From Guadua angustifolia (lineage: Eukaryota > Streptophyta > Magnoliopsida > Poales > Poaceae): 64,000 bases of DNA. A program made the translations under genes and the position numbers. The notes beneath the pieces were generated by a model. It saw only the letters and a program-made list of their open reading frames with translations. It did no database searches and was not told the origin of the DNA. The stretch lies in assembly GCA_036346375.1 (NCBI GenBank), contig CM070508.1, positions 25,922,852 to 25,986,851 of the forward strand. The letters are read 5' to 3'. Shown here piece by piece: positions 33,084 through 44,489 of this stretch (position 1 is its first letter; each line of letters starts with the position of its first letter).

Positions 33084-36000
33084 AATATTCTCTGTCCTGG
33101 AGCTAGGATGGCCAAGGGGTCAAAGGTGTTTTTCCTCTGTTGAAATGTGTCCCACCTTGCCCCAAAGTGGGCCTTCCACTCCTGTTGTGTGGTGTAGTTT
33201 GGCAGATATTGCTTCACCCCAATTCCTGCTTTGTCGGAGAACTCTATTATCCGGCTGTTCAGGTTCAATGTATGTTCGACACTGTGGGGGCCTAGTGCCG
33301 AGGATAGGAATCCCACCAGATAGAAAACTTCCTCGTCTGGAATGATTACCGACGTCCTGTTGTCCCATCTGCATGAAACGAGATGTGTTATTCACTTGGC
33401 AAAACTACGACATGTTGCATCTCCATGGGGTTTGTGGTTTCAGAAACGAAGCTAGTTTACCTCGACTTGTTCACTGGGTATAGCAATATGGGGCCATTGC
33501 TGCTGTCTTTCAAGATTTTCCCGAACACCTCCCTCGCGAATTTGTGGATTGTGCTTCTTGGGATGATGAGATTAAGCCATGGGTGCGGGACTTCCCACAT
33601 GCCCTTAGCTCTCATCTTCATCTCTGAGGAGTGCACCCTATCCAAGAACTCCAAGTAGGTGACATCTGTGTGGAACAAGGAGGGAGGTATGTATCTGAGT
33701 TGAGACAGTAGTTCGCTGACCTCCTGTAAACACATATACATACAGAATTCAATCACTCAGACTACCTGATATTACTTGGGAAAAAAAAATTATATGCCAT
33801 TGCAATTGTTCTGGATCCCTGATTTGTCATCACAAAGTGAACTCTCCTCTATGTGCAATTGCATTTCTGAACCTTCCTTTATTTGCCACTATTGATTAGT
33901 CAAGTCGTGAAGTGGCTGTGCAAATACCGTTTTTGCCTCAGCATTGTCTTCTTCCTTCTTCTTCCTCCAAGCAATCGCAAACTGAGGCAGTGGTGACATG
34001 GCGGTAATGGAGGTGTTGTGGCGGCGCCAAAGGAGGCAGGAACTGTGATGGCAGCGGCGTGCGGCGGAGTAGCACAGCACGGCGGCGGCGACTAGGGGCG
34101 AAGCTCTACTCAGTTTCATCCATGGTATTGAACGATCGAGAAAGATGAAGACGAGGGCGGAGGCGTCGTGGCATGCGCTACCAGATCCGGTCAGACTGCT
34201 AGTCTGGGCAAGCTCGGCGGTGGTCAAACTAGGGTAGGGCTAGCTCGGCGGCGCCACATTAGGGCAGGGCGAGCTTCTCACCGGCCTAACCGGGGAGGGG
34301 CGAATTCAGCCGCGGCTTGATCTTTGCGAGGCAAGGGTGGGGACTAGGGAGGGAGAGGAGAAAGGAACATGGTTTAATTTCGTTTTCGAATCATATTTTG
34401 AAGGAGACTGAAATCTAAAATTTCGATAAGATTTCAGAATTTTAAACAAAATCCAGTTAAAATTCAAAAAGAAAATTTCAAATCTAGAATTTTTTATATG
34501 AGATTTCTGCCGAAATCTCAGTAAATTTGAACTAAATGAAAAATGGCTCAAACCATGTTAGAAAATTTTGAAATTTTTTGTGGATGGTCCTGACGCATCA
34601 CTAATATTTTCATTAAATTTTTTTGATAATGACCAAAGCTGAGGAATTTTCAAAAATTCTGACATTAGTACTATCATGATAAAAGCCTTACTAGCAAATT
34701 TCAACCGAATAAACATTGGTTCAAAACACGTTAGAAAATTTTAAAAAAATTTGTAAATGGTTCTGACACATAACTAATATTTTCATAAAATTTTCAGCTG
34801 ATGATCAAGCCTAAAAAATTTTAAAAAATTCTGAAAGTTCTACTGTCCTCATAAAAGCCAAATTGAGTACGTGTATTGCTTTCATAGAGTTGATTGAGCA
34901 ACCAAAAAAAGTTTAGAATTTTTTAAAATTTAGAGAAGGGTTTTGAGGGAATGCTTAAACTCTCATAAAAATTTTGAATCATGATAACACTCAAGCGAAT
35001 TTATAAAATCCTGGCAAGGTTACTATCTCATTTATGTTCCTTCTGTTTTTTATTTTTTAAAGATAAAAAATGAAGGTTAATTCTTTTAATTTTTTTTTAT
35101 GATTCTACACTGCTAGAGATGGTACCATAAAGTTTTCAAAGCATGATCATGCTTGTATATTTTTATAAAAATCTAAAAAGTGTTTCTGATATTTTGACAA
35201 AACTTTTCAAAAATTCAGTTTTTTCAAATATTTTCATAGAAGATGACATTCTTATGGGGGTATTGACCCAAATTTGGTCAAAAAAAGTTGAAATCAGGTC
35301 AAAATTATTGAGATTTGGGGATTTTTTTTGAAAAAATGTAGTAATTTGAACTTTTTTTATTCGGCCTAGATTTGGAATCTCTTCGTCGACCAAAATCCGA
35401 AATCTTTGCCAAAATTTCTGAAACTTCGTTTGGATTTTGAACCTTGGGAAAGAGGTGGTGCTAGGCAGAGAAAGAGAGGGGGAAGGAAAGAAAAGAGGGA
35501 AGAAGAAAGAAAGGAGGAGAAAGAAAAGGAGGGTAATATGGGTATTTTTGAAAAAATTAACAAAAAAACTAACGGAGTTGACGGGAGTAGCAAATAAGGG
35601 AAGGTTTTGGAAATGTGGTGGCATGTAAGAGCATCTCCAACAGTTCCTAATATTTAGACTCCCAATATTCTTAGATTGGGACCTTCCCAAAAAATTTTGG
35701 GTCTACAAAATACCTTGTTCTCCAACAGTTCCTATATTTTCTCCCAAAAACACCTTTGAATTGGTCCGGTGGGCCATCCTGGGCGCGAAATAATGTTGAT
35801 TGGGAGCGCGGACAGAACGCACAAAAATGAGGAGTCGGGGTGCTGTTTTTGGGCGTGCCAAAATTTGAGGAGCTAGAAAGAGGAACTGTTGGAGTACTTT
35901 TTTTTGCAATCAAACCCAAAATCAGGTTTTGGGAATGGATTTTAGGCACTGTTGGAGATGCTCTAAGGGAGAGGTCGCTTTGCAATGGCAGATCAGGGAT

Positions 36001-37251
36001 TCGAAATAATTACAATTGCATATGAAATATTTTCCCTATTACTTATATATAAACGTCTTCAATAACACAAGGACAAGAGGTTGGCTCACCTGTTCCATGA
36101 TGTCAGCCTCTTCAGGGTTGAAGTTCTTTGTTATCTCGAGGCAAAACAGCACTTTTCCATCTGATTCGAACTGGCTAGCCCGCACTGGGTCGTGTGGATT
36201 GAACGACGACCTCCAGTTGTTCAGGACGCCTGTCCTGTTTATGATGACTAAGCCCTCAATATAGTCGAAGGTCTTCTCAGCTGAAATGAGCATTTCCTGG
36301 TCCTCGGTGAAGCTTGCGAAATCTAAGTAGAGAACTCGTATCCACCTTACCTGTTGTACATCCAATTAACTCATGAATGTACTATTGAAATATTACCATC
36401 ATCGAGTTGACACAAACGAGTTGTTTCGGCTTACCATTTGTGGAGCAGGCTCGAGAGCAATCCTGGCTCTGGTGATGATGCCAAACTGACCTAGGCCACC
36501 AAGAGCAGCATGGAAGAGATCAAAGTTCTTTTCAGGTGAGCAAGTGACAACGTCTCCTCTTCCTGCATTTGACAGTCATGATACAAAGTTAGCTACATTA
36601 TTTACTCTCTTATTAGTTCAAATCGTCATGATATATAGGTCTGTCTAGTCTAATACCAGTCACAATCTCCAGCTCGTTGACATTGCTGATCTGTGGACCA
36701 TGCCGGAACGTCTGCCCGCTGACACCCGCATTCGACAGTGTACCCCCAACAGTGAGATGGAGGTAGTCTGTCCATGACTTTGGCGCCAAACCATACTTCA
36801 ACGTCTCGTGCAAGACATTTATCCAGAGTTCTCCTCCCGAGGCATCGACATAGGGCGAAGCACCAGGATGCACCCGCATTCCCATGCTCTGGAGGGATTC
36901 CATTCTGATGACAATCCCCCCAGCAGCCTGGGACTGCCCATACAGCGAGTGTCCGTGCCCACGGGCTGCCACCACGAGCGTGGAATGCTCACCCATCAAG
37001 AACACATGCCTCACGGTTGTGGCAATGTCAGCCACCGAGCCTGGGTGAAGCACGGCGACCGGCGGGGAGCTAGAGAGGTTGCCAAAGTCCCGTGCAGCAG
37101 CAGACACGTCGTGGAAGCTGTAATGGCCGTCAAGAGGGAGTGCCCCCAGGGATTCAGGCACTTGCGGTCTAGGCACGTGCGTGGTTGTGGCTTCACCAAG
37201 GGCCAGTACTAACAGGAAGAGCTTCAGGTACTGAGAGAGTGATGGCCTCAT
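33047..37251 (-). CDS. CKX: Cytokinin oxidase/dehydrogenase, five exons, intact
   Basis: Exons (minus): 36657-37251, 36435-36562, 36090-36350, 33461-33723, 33047-33368. All introns are GT-AG and the join gives 522 residues. The enzyme removes the side chain of isoprenoid cytokinins using covalently bound FAD, so it lowers local cytokinin. Residues 1-20 form a hydrophobic signal peptide, suggesting secretion. GHGHS (98-102) holds the FAD-linking His101. SWTDYLHLTVGGTLSNAG (159-176) contains the probable catalytic Asp162, and DYIEGLV the probable Glu273. Residues 370-377 are MWEVPHPW, and PGQRIF (506-511) closes the FAD site. Several N-glycosylation sequons (such as NRT at 279-281 and NKS at 413-415) fit a secreted protein. 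Length is typical. From memory it is closest to rice CKX9/CKX10, with CKX4 next. Intron 3 (2.37 kb) is enlarged by repeats; the other introns are 84-94 bp. Confidence 0.95.
33890..34340. other. GC-rich insert in CKX intron 3, nature unclear
   Basis: About 450 bp of GCG/CGG-rich DNA (GGCGGCGCC, CGGCGGCGGC) with a poly-Arg/Ser-like open frame on the minus strand that matches nothing I know. It differs sharply from the AT-rich rest of the intron and may be a captured promoter or leader fragment or a transposon piece. Confidence 0.35.
34490..35230. repeat. AT-rich tandem repeat in CKX intron 3, unit about 173 bp
   Basis: GTTAGAAAATTTT recurs at 34557 and 34730, followed in both by a match to GGTYCTGACRCATMACTAATATTTTCAT and ending CATGATAAAAGCC or CCTCATAAAAGCC. 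At least two clear units (34500-34860) and one or more degraded units follow. It resembles in style, and perhaps in origin, the 161-bp array at 39.7-40.4 kb. Confidence 0.6.
35450..35545. repeat. Purine-rich tract (GGAA/GAAAGA) in CKX intron 3
   Basis: About 90 bases on the plus strand are almost all A or G, for example GAAAGAGAGGGGGAAGGAAA. On the CKX sense strand it is a CT-rich run. Simple-sequence origin is likely. Confidence 0.6.
35629..35962. mobile_element. PIF/Harbinger (Tourist-like) MITE in CKX intron 3, 334 bp
   Basis: Terminal inverted repeats GAGCATCTCCAACAGT and ACTGTTGGAGATGCTC are perfect, flanked by TAA (35626-35628 and 35963-35965), the target duplication of PIF/Harbinger MITEs. 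An internal second TCCAACAGTTCCTA copy occurs near 35723. Non-coding. Confidence 0.9.
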
Positions 37252-37378
37252 GGCTAGCTCTTCCAGATTTCAAGAACCAACAAGTTCGCAGGTGATGTTT
37301 CAAGGAGAGAGACGAAAGGTGTGCAGTAGGTTAGTAATGGTTCGCTGCAAGAACTGATGGGAGTGGAGGGACAGGAGG

Positions 37379-37390
37379 ATATATATTAAT
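37379..37390 (-). promoter_or_regulatory. Probable TATA box of CKX
   Basis: TTAATATATATCC on the minus strand, about 130 bp upstream of the ATG at 37251, a usual distance for a plant gene with a leader of about 100 bases. Confidence 0.5.
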
Positions 37391-39699
37391 GGACGAACAT
37401 GAAGGGTATGTATGTGGACTGGTGCAGGAAGTGGGGTGGTCAAACCGGTTTTGGGCACTATTTGGTAGGCTAGAAACCGTGTGAGGACAGGCTTCTCGCG
37501 AAATTTGGATTTAGACATGTTGCAGTGGTGGAAGAGTTCCACTCTAGAGCCTGATGTTCTTGCTTTCTGGCTTCTTTTTCAAGCATGCTGCGACATCTGT
37601 CAGCAAGTGAGTGGAGGAGTGGGGGTAAGATGGGTTCGTTCGGTACACTCATTCTATCATGGTACATATCATTCGCCACGCCTCGGCCTTGCCCAGGAGA
37701 ACAGTGACAGATCAAGCAGGTGCAGTGAACAGAGATGGGTTTCTAACTCGTTTATCAGACGTGGATTTCAGCAGGATTGATCATCTGATCAAGTCAGATT
37801 GTAGTAACAAAATTGATGCCGAGTGGCGAGCCTGATTGCTGTGGAGCAGGGCCACTTGATCCCTCAAATTCGATTTCGCGTGCAGAAATTCCTGTTGGTC
37901 TTCAGCAGGACCAGCCAAGATGCCATCTCCGTGCTTTCGGATTTGTGCGTGCATGGCAACAAGGGCGGTACCAGTGGGGCACCTAACAAATTTGAAAAGT
38001 GCTATAAAATGATTTCTTCGATGAACTAAATTTGTTAATTGAATTGATTTCAATTTTAGTAGTTTAGGATTTTTAAGATCTTAAAACTATTTATATTATA
38101 TTTTTTAATTAATTTTAAATATATATGTTAAATCTATAACTTTATGAAATCTTCGTACAAGGTTATAAATTTATAAGGGTGAAGTGAGCACTAGCAAACA
38201 TCATGTTGACCGTATCTCGTAAAGTTTCTTCTCAGATTCTTGTTCAGACGCTGTGGGGACCTGTTTTCTGACTGCCTGCACATCTACTACGCTCAGGGTC
38301 CTGTTTTCAAGGTTTCGAATTTTTTTCAGCACCCCACCGAAATTCGTTTATTTCAGAAATTTTAGCGTAATTTCAGAACAAAACGGTCGAACAAAAAAAT
38401 GAATTTTATTATAAAATTTTACCAAATTTGACCTAAAAATTCAAATGAACTCATCGAAATGTAATTGGGACAAGTGTATTTTGAGACCTACCGAAAGAAC
38501 CGAATTTCACCAAAATTTTGGCGACAAGTCGAAACCCTTACTGTTTTCTTACTGCTTTGATATCTATTTTTACAGAACATATATATCGGTAAGAATCCTT
38601 CTGTCTGGCCATTTTTAGACATGTTGATACATCGGTGATAGAAATTTCCTTTTCTATATCATGTGGTTCTGGAATTTGATATTTTATGGTTAGCTCAATC
38701 GCATGGATATGGATCACCTAAGCATTTTTCTTTTTTCTTTTTAGTGACCAGGAACTTTCGCTTGATAATGTAGAATCTCTTTGCCCACATGGCATCGCCA
38801 CCCTAGCTAGTTATCCAATTATTCTTGCATGTTTTCCATCCTAAGGTTTCCCCAAAAAAGAATGTTATGTTGTTAGGGTGCTTTTTTCCCACAAGTTGTT
38901 AAGGTTTACCAAAGGAATCCCCTTTTAAGATATCGCACGAGATTGTATTTGGTTTGAGTAGGCTGTAGATATCTACAACTTATCTTTAAATGATGTTGCC
39001 GTGTTATGTTATGATTCGGCACAGTTGATGTTTGTAATCCGGCAAACTTGCCCACTATAAATACAACTAGATACGTATGCGCGGCGCTACGCTGCACAGG
39101 CTCGTGGCGCCGCGCGAGGGTGATTTTATAGAATATATTCTTTTTTCTGTAAAAGGGCATGATTCAGGTCTGGACGCAATTATCTTAAACCATAAATGAT
39201 TTTTTTTAAAGGGCCTGAGAAGGAGCTTGATTCGAACCTGTGGAACCACGAGTTTATAGACAAAATAGTCGGCGAGAAGACCTAAACGCATTTTCGAGAT
39301 TTTTGAAGTGGCCTTTTGTGAAAGAGCTGATGAGTGTGTGTAAATATTTACCCATAAATGTCGAAGATATGAGAAGATAAATGAGGATAAAGCAAAGGAG
39401 AAAATGTAATTAAAATCACTTGCAGGCCTTATATTTTAAAACAAACCTAAAAGTATATGTTCTACATTTTAAAACAGAGGGCAGCTATAATATACAAAGC
39501 ACAACCTCAAAATAAAAAATATGAAATTTAAATCTTAATTTTAGCATTGGTTTGATTTTTTACCGTTTTATGAATTTATCTTTTTTTTTTTGCTATCTAA
39601 AGAATAGCCTTTTATTGATCAAAACAAGGTACCTAAAATTTAAATTTCAAAATAAAATGGACATAAAAGCTGTATAAAGTTTATTTAAATCCTAAATAA
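37391..39699. other. CKX upstream intergenic DNA, no gene seen
   Basis: Mixed then AT-rich DNA. Short open frames here lack domain content. A MITE-like repeat lies at 38309-38541 (listed). The region next to CKX presumably carries its regulatory sequence, but I could not single out elements. Confidence 0.45.
38309..38541. repeat. MITE-like inverted-repeat element
   Basis: AAGGTTTCGA at the left end faces TCGAAACCCTT at the right end. The interior is rich in CGAAATT/AATTTCG words in both orientations. The ends are imperfect and no clear duplication was found. Confidence 0.4.
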
Positions 39700-40410
39700 C
39701 CCTCAGATCATCTTCAAAAAATTTTAGGGAAATTTGAAATCATTTAATGCCTCTAGGAAATAAAAAACAGCGAAATCTAAATGCATTAGTAGAATCGTCA
39801 GAATTTGAAAAAATGAAAAAGTTTTATCATGATCTCGAATTTTTATATTAGCTTAGGCATACTCTTAGGACTCTTCTCAAAAAGTTTTAAAAGTTTACAA
39901 GATGATTTTATAGTTGAGAAATAAAAAATAGTGAAATCTAAATGCATTAGTAGTGTTATCAGAATTTTTTAAAAATGAAAAGTTTGATAATGATTTGAAT
40001 TTTTTATGATAGCTTAGGAATGATCTCAGGACTCATCTCAAAATATTTAAAAATTTTCCAAGATGATTTAATAGCTAGGAAATTTACAATAGGAAAATCT
40101 AAGTGCATTAGTAGTATTATCAGAATTTTTTAAAAATTGAAAAAGTTCTATCATGATCTAAAATTTTTATGGTATCTTAGGCATGCTCTCAGGACCCTTC
40201 TCAAAAATTTTCAAAAATTTCTAAGGTCATTTAGTCGCTTGGAAATAAAAAAGCGAAATATAAATGCATTAATAGCATTGTCAAAATTTTTAAAAATTAA
40301 ACAAGATTGATCATGATCTGAAATTTTTATGGAAGCTTAGGCATCCTCTTAGGACCTTTCTCAAAAATTTTCAAAACTTTTCAAGATGATTTAATAGCCA
40401 AACTAAATCA
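39700..40410. repeat. Tandem repeat array, about four copies of a 161-bp AT-rich unit
   Basis: The word AAATCTAAATGCATTAGTAG, or a close variant, starts at 39773, 39934, 40095 and 40256, exactly 161 bp apart. Each unit also contains TATCATGATCT..AATTTTTAT, AGCTTAGGCATNCTCTTAGGAC and TCAAAAATTTT in the same order. The constant period despite base changes suggests an old array without unit-length drift. Confidence 0.88.
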
Positions 40411-41033
40411 GTGAAGTTGTTGTAAAAAATGAGAACCCGAACGGAATCAAATACGAGACCTCATGCACTTGAAGGAAGCGCTTAACTATCTAAAGCCCTA
40501 TTTGGCAGAGCTTCAGATCCCAACTTCACCTCAGATCTGGAGCTTGTATGCTAAAATAAAGTTAATTAAGTTTATATTTTTAGTCTAAAATGTAAATAAG
40601 ATGACCCACCTAAACACTCTTAACGTACCCACAACTCCAGTTCTATAAATTTCTAAAGCTAAAAATACCCTGCTTCACCAACTTTTAATATTTTGGTAGA
40701 GCTGGAACTGTACCAAACACTCACTAAGTCACATGCCCCTGTTGTGTGATATCGTGTATGACAATATTATGAGGTGTATAACAAATCAAGGTAGCGCGGG
40801 ATACGCGTCGCACGGGCAAAAATCGGGCAGGTGACGCAGACACACATGCGAGTGGGACTTGAAGCCGTGACCTTAGTTTTGGCAGCGAAGCATGCTAATG
40901 CTGTGCCACAACGCCCTTGCATCTGAGGGTGTGAGTTTATTAGTTAATCCATATTAATGGGTGCGCAAAGCTAGGTGATGTGGCCGGCCGTGGAGCGAGC
41001 ACGTCTTCTCGAAATAACGTGAAGGGCATGTGC
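40411..41033. other. Intergenic DNA with a MITE-like element (about 40495-40722) and probable copia-3 LTR start
   Basis: GCCCTATTTGGCAGAGCT at 40495 faces GGTAGAGCTGGAACTGTACCAAACA near 40695-40719, the outline of a grass GGCCCTGTTTGG-type MITE. The DNA after it (about 40740-41038) should include the beginning of the copia-3 5' LTR, whose start I could not fix. Confidence 0.4.
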
Positions 41034-41639
41034 ACGTGTGTAGGGTCGAGGATGCGCCTAGAGGGGGGGTGAATAGGCGTTTTACAAAATTTGATCGCTC
41101 ACTAAACAATTCGCTCTAATACACCCCTATGTCAAAACCTAATCAAAGATATATGCGGAAGCGATAAATAGGTTTTGACAATTAAAGCCTAAATCAACTA
41201 GGCTCACTAGTGCACTAACTAAATTAAGTCTCTATACTAGAATTGCTAAATTGAACAATCAATTAATACTAAGCAATTCTAATACATTCAAGCAATTGAT
41301 AAATATGCAAAAGGTAATACTTGAATGTAAAGAGACAAGAAACAACCGATATTTTTCCGTGGTGTTCGGAGACTTGCCGGTCTCCCCTAGTCCACGTTGA
41401 GGCAAGCCCACACTTGGACCGGCTCCCGCTCGAGCACCCGCCTCTTTCCACTAGTCGTGGTTTTTCACGCTTGTGCGTAGGCTCAACCCTAACCTTCACA
41501 AACTTGTCGGGGCTTCTCACACCTCGAGAGCTCCCGCGCACGACGCCTACGCCGTCTAGGAGTCGGCAACCTCCAAGAGTAACAAGACGCTCGTCGCTTG
41601 AACTTCACCGAGCACAACGAATGCGCTCCCGGTGATCAC

Positions 41640-43690
41640 CTCGTGCAACACATGCACCAAGGCCTCCCTCAAGTGCAACACATGCACAAGAGGTCACTCA
41701 ATCCACTCCTAATTGCAACACATGCAATTAGTTATCACTCTTTGCTCAAGAATCAAATGTGAGTGTGCAACACATGCAACACCTCACCCAAACACTCAAC
41801 CAATGCAGCAACCCCTGCCCCTAGCCCCCCAAGGGGGTATTTATAGCCCCCCACAAGAAAACTAGCCATTTAGGGGCGAAACGGGCAAAAGTCAGCAAAA
41901 TCCGGTCCGACCGGGCCTCGGCCGGTCCGACCGGCCCTCACATGCCAACGGTCAGAAAACCGACCGTTACACGGCCGGTCGCACCGCAATCCACCCGGTC
42001 GCACCGCCGGTCCGATCGCACCGGACACCGGCCGGTCACACCGCCCAACAAAAGCCGCAAAGCAACCCTCTCTGGAAAATTCAAGCCGAGCAACCCCCGG
42101 TCGCACCGCACCTCACGCCCGGTCTGACCGGACTGGGCAGTCCAACCGCCTGGTGGTCTGACCTTGCCAGGCCGGTCGACCGCCTAGGGGCGGTCACACA
42201 CCGACAAAAACGACTCCGGTTTTTCGCAATCTTTTTCTCCGAAGATCCAAATGCAATTCTTTGAGCCTCAAGGATGATCAACACATGATCATTTACCCGT
42301 GCAAAACACATTTGCACCAATTCAAACCATGCTCAAAGAATTCAACCCAAATTCCGAAAACACATTTCGCAAACGACTCAAGAACTATTTGCAAATCATA
42401 TTAAGCAAATCAAACTCGAGTTTATGAGATTAATTCCCCTAGCCATGTGAAGGTCAACACGAGACCCAGTCAACTTGCCAACACCCGTTGCAAGCCCTAC
42501 TCACATGCTCTCGGAATTCCAGACTCATAAACCTCAGTTTATTCGCACAACGAACTTGCAAACAACACAATAAACACATTTCATGCTTGAGCACTACTCT
42601 TTGCAACACATGCAAAAGTCTAGCTCCAAGCAACACCAAATCAAGGTGCATGAACTCTCTAATTGCAACACATGCAATTCTCTAATCCTATGCAACACCA
42701 AATTGACTTCACACCAAAACCAAACATCAACTAAACCACATCACACGTATGAGTTCTTTACTCGCAACACATGCAAGCCTCTAGCTCCATACAAACACAC
42801 AAACATCAAATCATGCTTGAGCTCTTTCCTTTTGCAACACATGCAAAACTTAGCTCCAAGCAACACCAAGGTTTTATAAAGATTGTTTTGCGAAACCAAA
42901 ACATGAAGCTTCAACTAATGCAACACATGCAAAAGTGAACTTCACGCAAAAGCCAACGCATTAGCTTATCCTATTTGCAACACATGCAAATCAAAGCATA
43001 ATGCGAAAACCAAATGCATATACTCTTTCATCTTTGCAACACATGCAAATCAGAGTATAAAGCAAAACAACCAAGCATAGGCTTAACACATTTGCAACAC
43101 ATGCCAAATGGTTAACCCATATGCAAAAACCAAATCAAATAAGATTTGAGCTTGAGTGAACGCGGGATGAGATCACCAACACATGATGAAGCTCAAGCAA
43201 AGGAAACGACCCCTCTTAATAGCACGGCGATAAAACCTTAGACTCAAAGACTACAAAAGTCCTTAGCCTATCTAATTATACCTTCGCCACCGCGCACAAG
43301 CAATCCCCTTTGGGGTCTTTATGATCATCGCTTTGATACTCCCCCGGGATCATTACTCGACTCATCTTTATCTTCGGGATCCATTATTGACGCCCATCAA
43401 CTCATGATGCCGTCCTTATCCCGTTCTCATTATCTCATCCATCTTTGGACCTAACTCAATCACAACTCATAAAATAGTTAGTCCAAGATGCACGGTTTTC
43501 TCAATTATCTCTTGCACTCCATTAACACATAATGGATGCCTTTAGATCAATTGAGCACAACCTAAATCAATTGAAATGATTGTAAATGTGTCTTAAGTAT
43601 AATAATGCAACACATGCTTAATTATACTTAAGAAATATTCATTTGTCCTTAACTAATCGCGGAACACTATCAACACATGATGAAGTGTTC
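41640..43690. repeat. Family of short hairpins with constant AACACAT loop and variable stems
   Basis: The heptamer AACACAT begins at 41647, 41677, 41717, 41769, 42280, 42605, 42667, 42766, 42836, 42922, 42979, 43038, 43096, 43178, 43524, 43609 and 43672. Most copies are flanked by inverted repeats that differ in sequence. Stems include GTGC/GCAC (41677), CTAATTGC/GCAATTAG (41717), ATGATC/GATCAT (42280), AATTGC/GCAATT (42667), TTTTGC/GCAAAA (42836), ATTTGC/GCAAAT (42979) and TCCATT/AATGGA (43524). Insertion C keeps three of them (54496, 54526, 54625). Confidence 0.8.
41900..42195. repeat. CCGGTC/GACCGG palindrome cluster in insertion A
   Basis: More than a dozen CGGTC-type half sites arranged head to head, such as CCGGTCCGACCGG, CGGTCGCACCG and CCGGTCACACCG, within 300 bp just upstream of the minus-strand TATA box. 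The corresponding zone of insertion B has CGGTCATACCG and GGTATGACCGG. Confidence 0.8.
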
Positions 43691-44386
43691 TTTAATGATT
43701 AATAAGACAAATGAACTCAATTTAAATTATCATTTAAATTGTTATAAGTATATATTAACTACACAAGTTTTCATATACTCATGTTGATGAAAAGTAATGA
43801 TCCATTATGTGTAGGCTATATGGAAATGATCATTACCCTAAGTCATCGACTATAGAATACACCCCACATGTATATGTGCATAAGTATAATTGATTTGGAC
43901 ATAATATGCACATATTCAATTTGATCGTATTGGAGTATATCCTATATTACCATGAGTATATTTATAACTAGGCAATTCAAATATATACTCAAGGATTTAG
44001 TTTCTTTGTCTTGATCCTTATATGTGTCAATAAAGAATAGATCAATACAAAGAGACTTTCAAGTTAAACTACAAACTCCCCCTAAATATGTGCATCCATG
44101 TAATATATGGATTGAGAAACATAATGCACATTTTGTGGTAAATGTAATGGGGACATTCATACTTTAACTTGACTCCAAAGTATGCAACTAATACCAGAAT
44201 GAATACGCATACATACCTTGGGTTTTCCATTTTTCAATGCGATGAGACTAATCAAAGATATTCTAAATAAACAAGTTAGTCTCGATATAAGATTTGTCAT
44301 TAATAATAAAATCACATTAATGGATAATTACAATATTAGATTTGTCATTAACACCAAAACCATAACTAATGAAGGTTGAACTTACA

Positions 44387-44466
44387 GCGTGGCGGAAACC
44401 TTCTAGGTTTAATATACAAAGTGTGCAAGCCAGACCTGTTTGTGTTGTGTGGCAAACCATTTTTCA
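44387..44466 (+). repeat. Tail of the copia-3 5' LTR
   Basis: 80 bp ending ...CATTTTTCA directly before the primer-binding site. The rest of this LTR lies left of insertion A. Confidence 0.65.
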
Positions 44467-44479
44467 TGGTATCAGAGCC
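44467..44479 (+). promoter_or_regulatory. Primer-binding site of copia-3 (tRNA-iMet)
   Basis: TGGTATCAGAGCC, exact match, immediately after the LTR end. Confidence 0.88.
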
Positions 44480-44489
44480 TATTTCGGCA

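Larger units (their letters stand above)
41039..44386 (-). mobile_element. Insertion A: Sirevirus-type LTR (solo), 3.35 kb
   Basis: It begins TGTAGGGTCGAGGAT and GAGGGGGGGTGAATAGG and ends GAACTTACA, flanked by ACGTG (41034-41038) and GCGTG (44387-44391), a near-perfect 5-bp duplication. No internal coding region is present, so it is most simply a solo LTR in the copia-3 5' LTR. A minus-strand TATA box (TATAAATA, 41838-41845) suggests minus orientation. Two internal zones stand out: ACCGG/CCGGT palindromes (41900-42195) and AACACAT-loop hairpins (41640-43680). It shares both ends with insertion C. Confidence 0.8.

Noticed and set aside
33889..34227. 112-codon minus-strand frame in CKX intron 3
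   Set aside because: It lies in a GC-rich insert, has no recognisable domain and is not joined in frame to CKX exons by splice sites.
39200..39260. tRNA-like GATTCGAACCTG word
   Set aside because: It resembles a T-loop, but no acceptor stem, anticodon arm or D arm can be formed around it.
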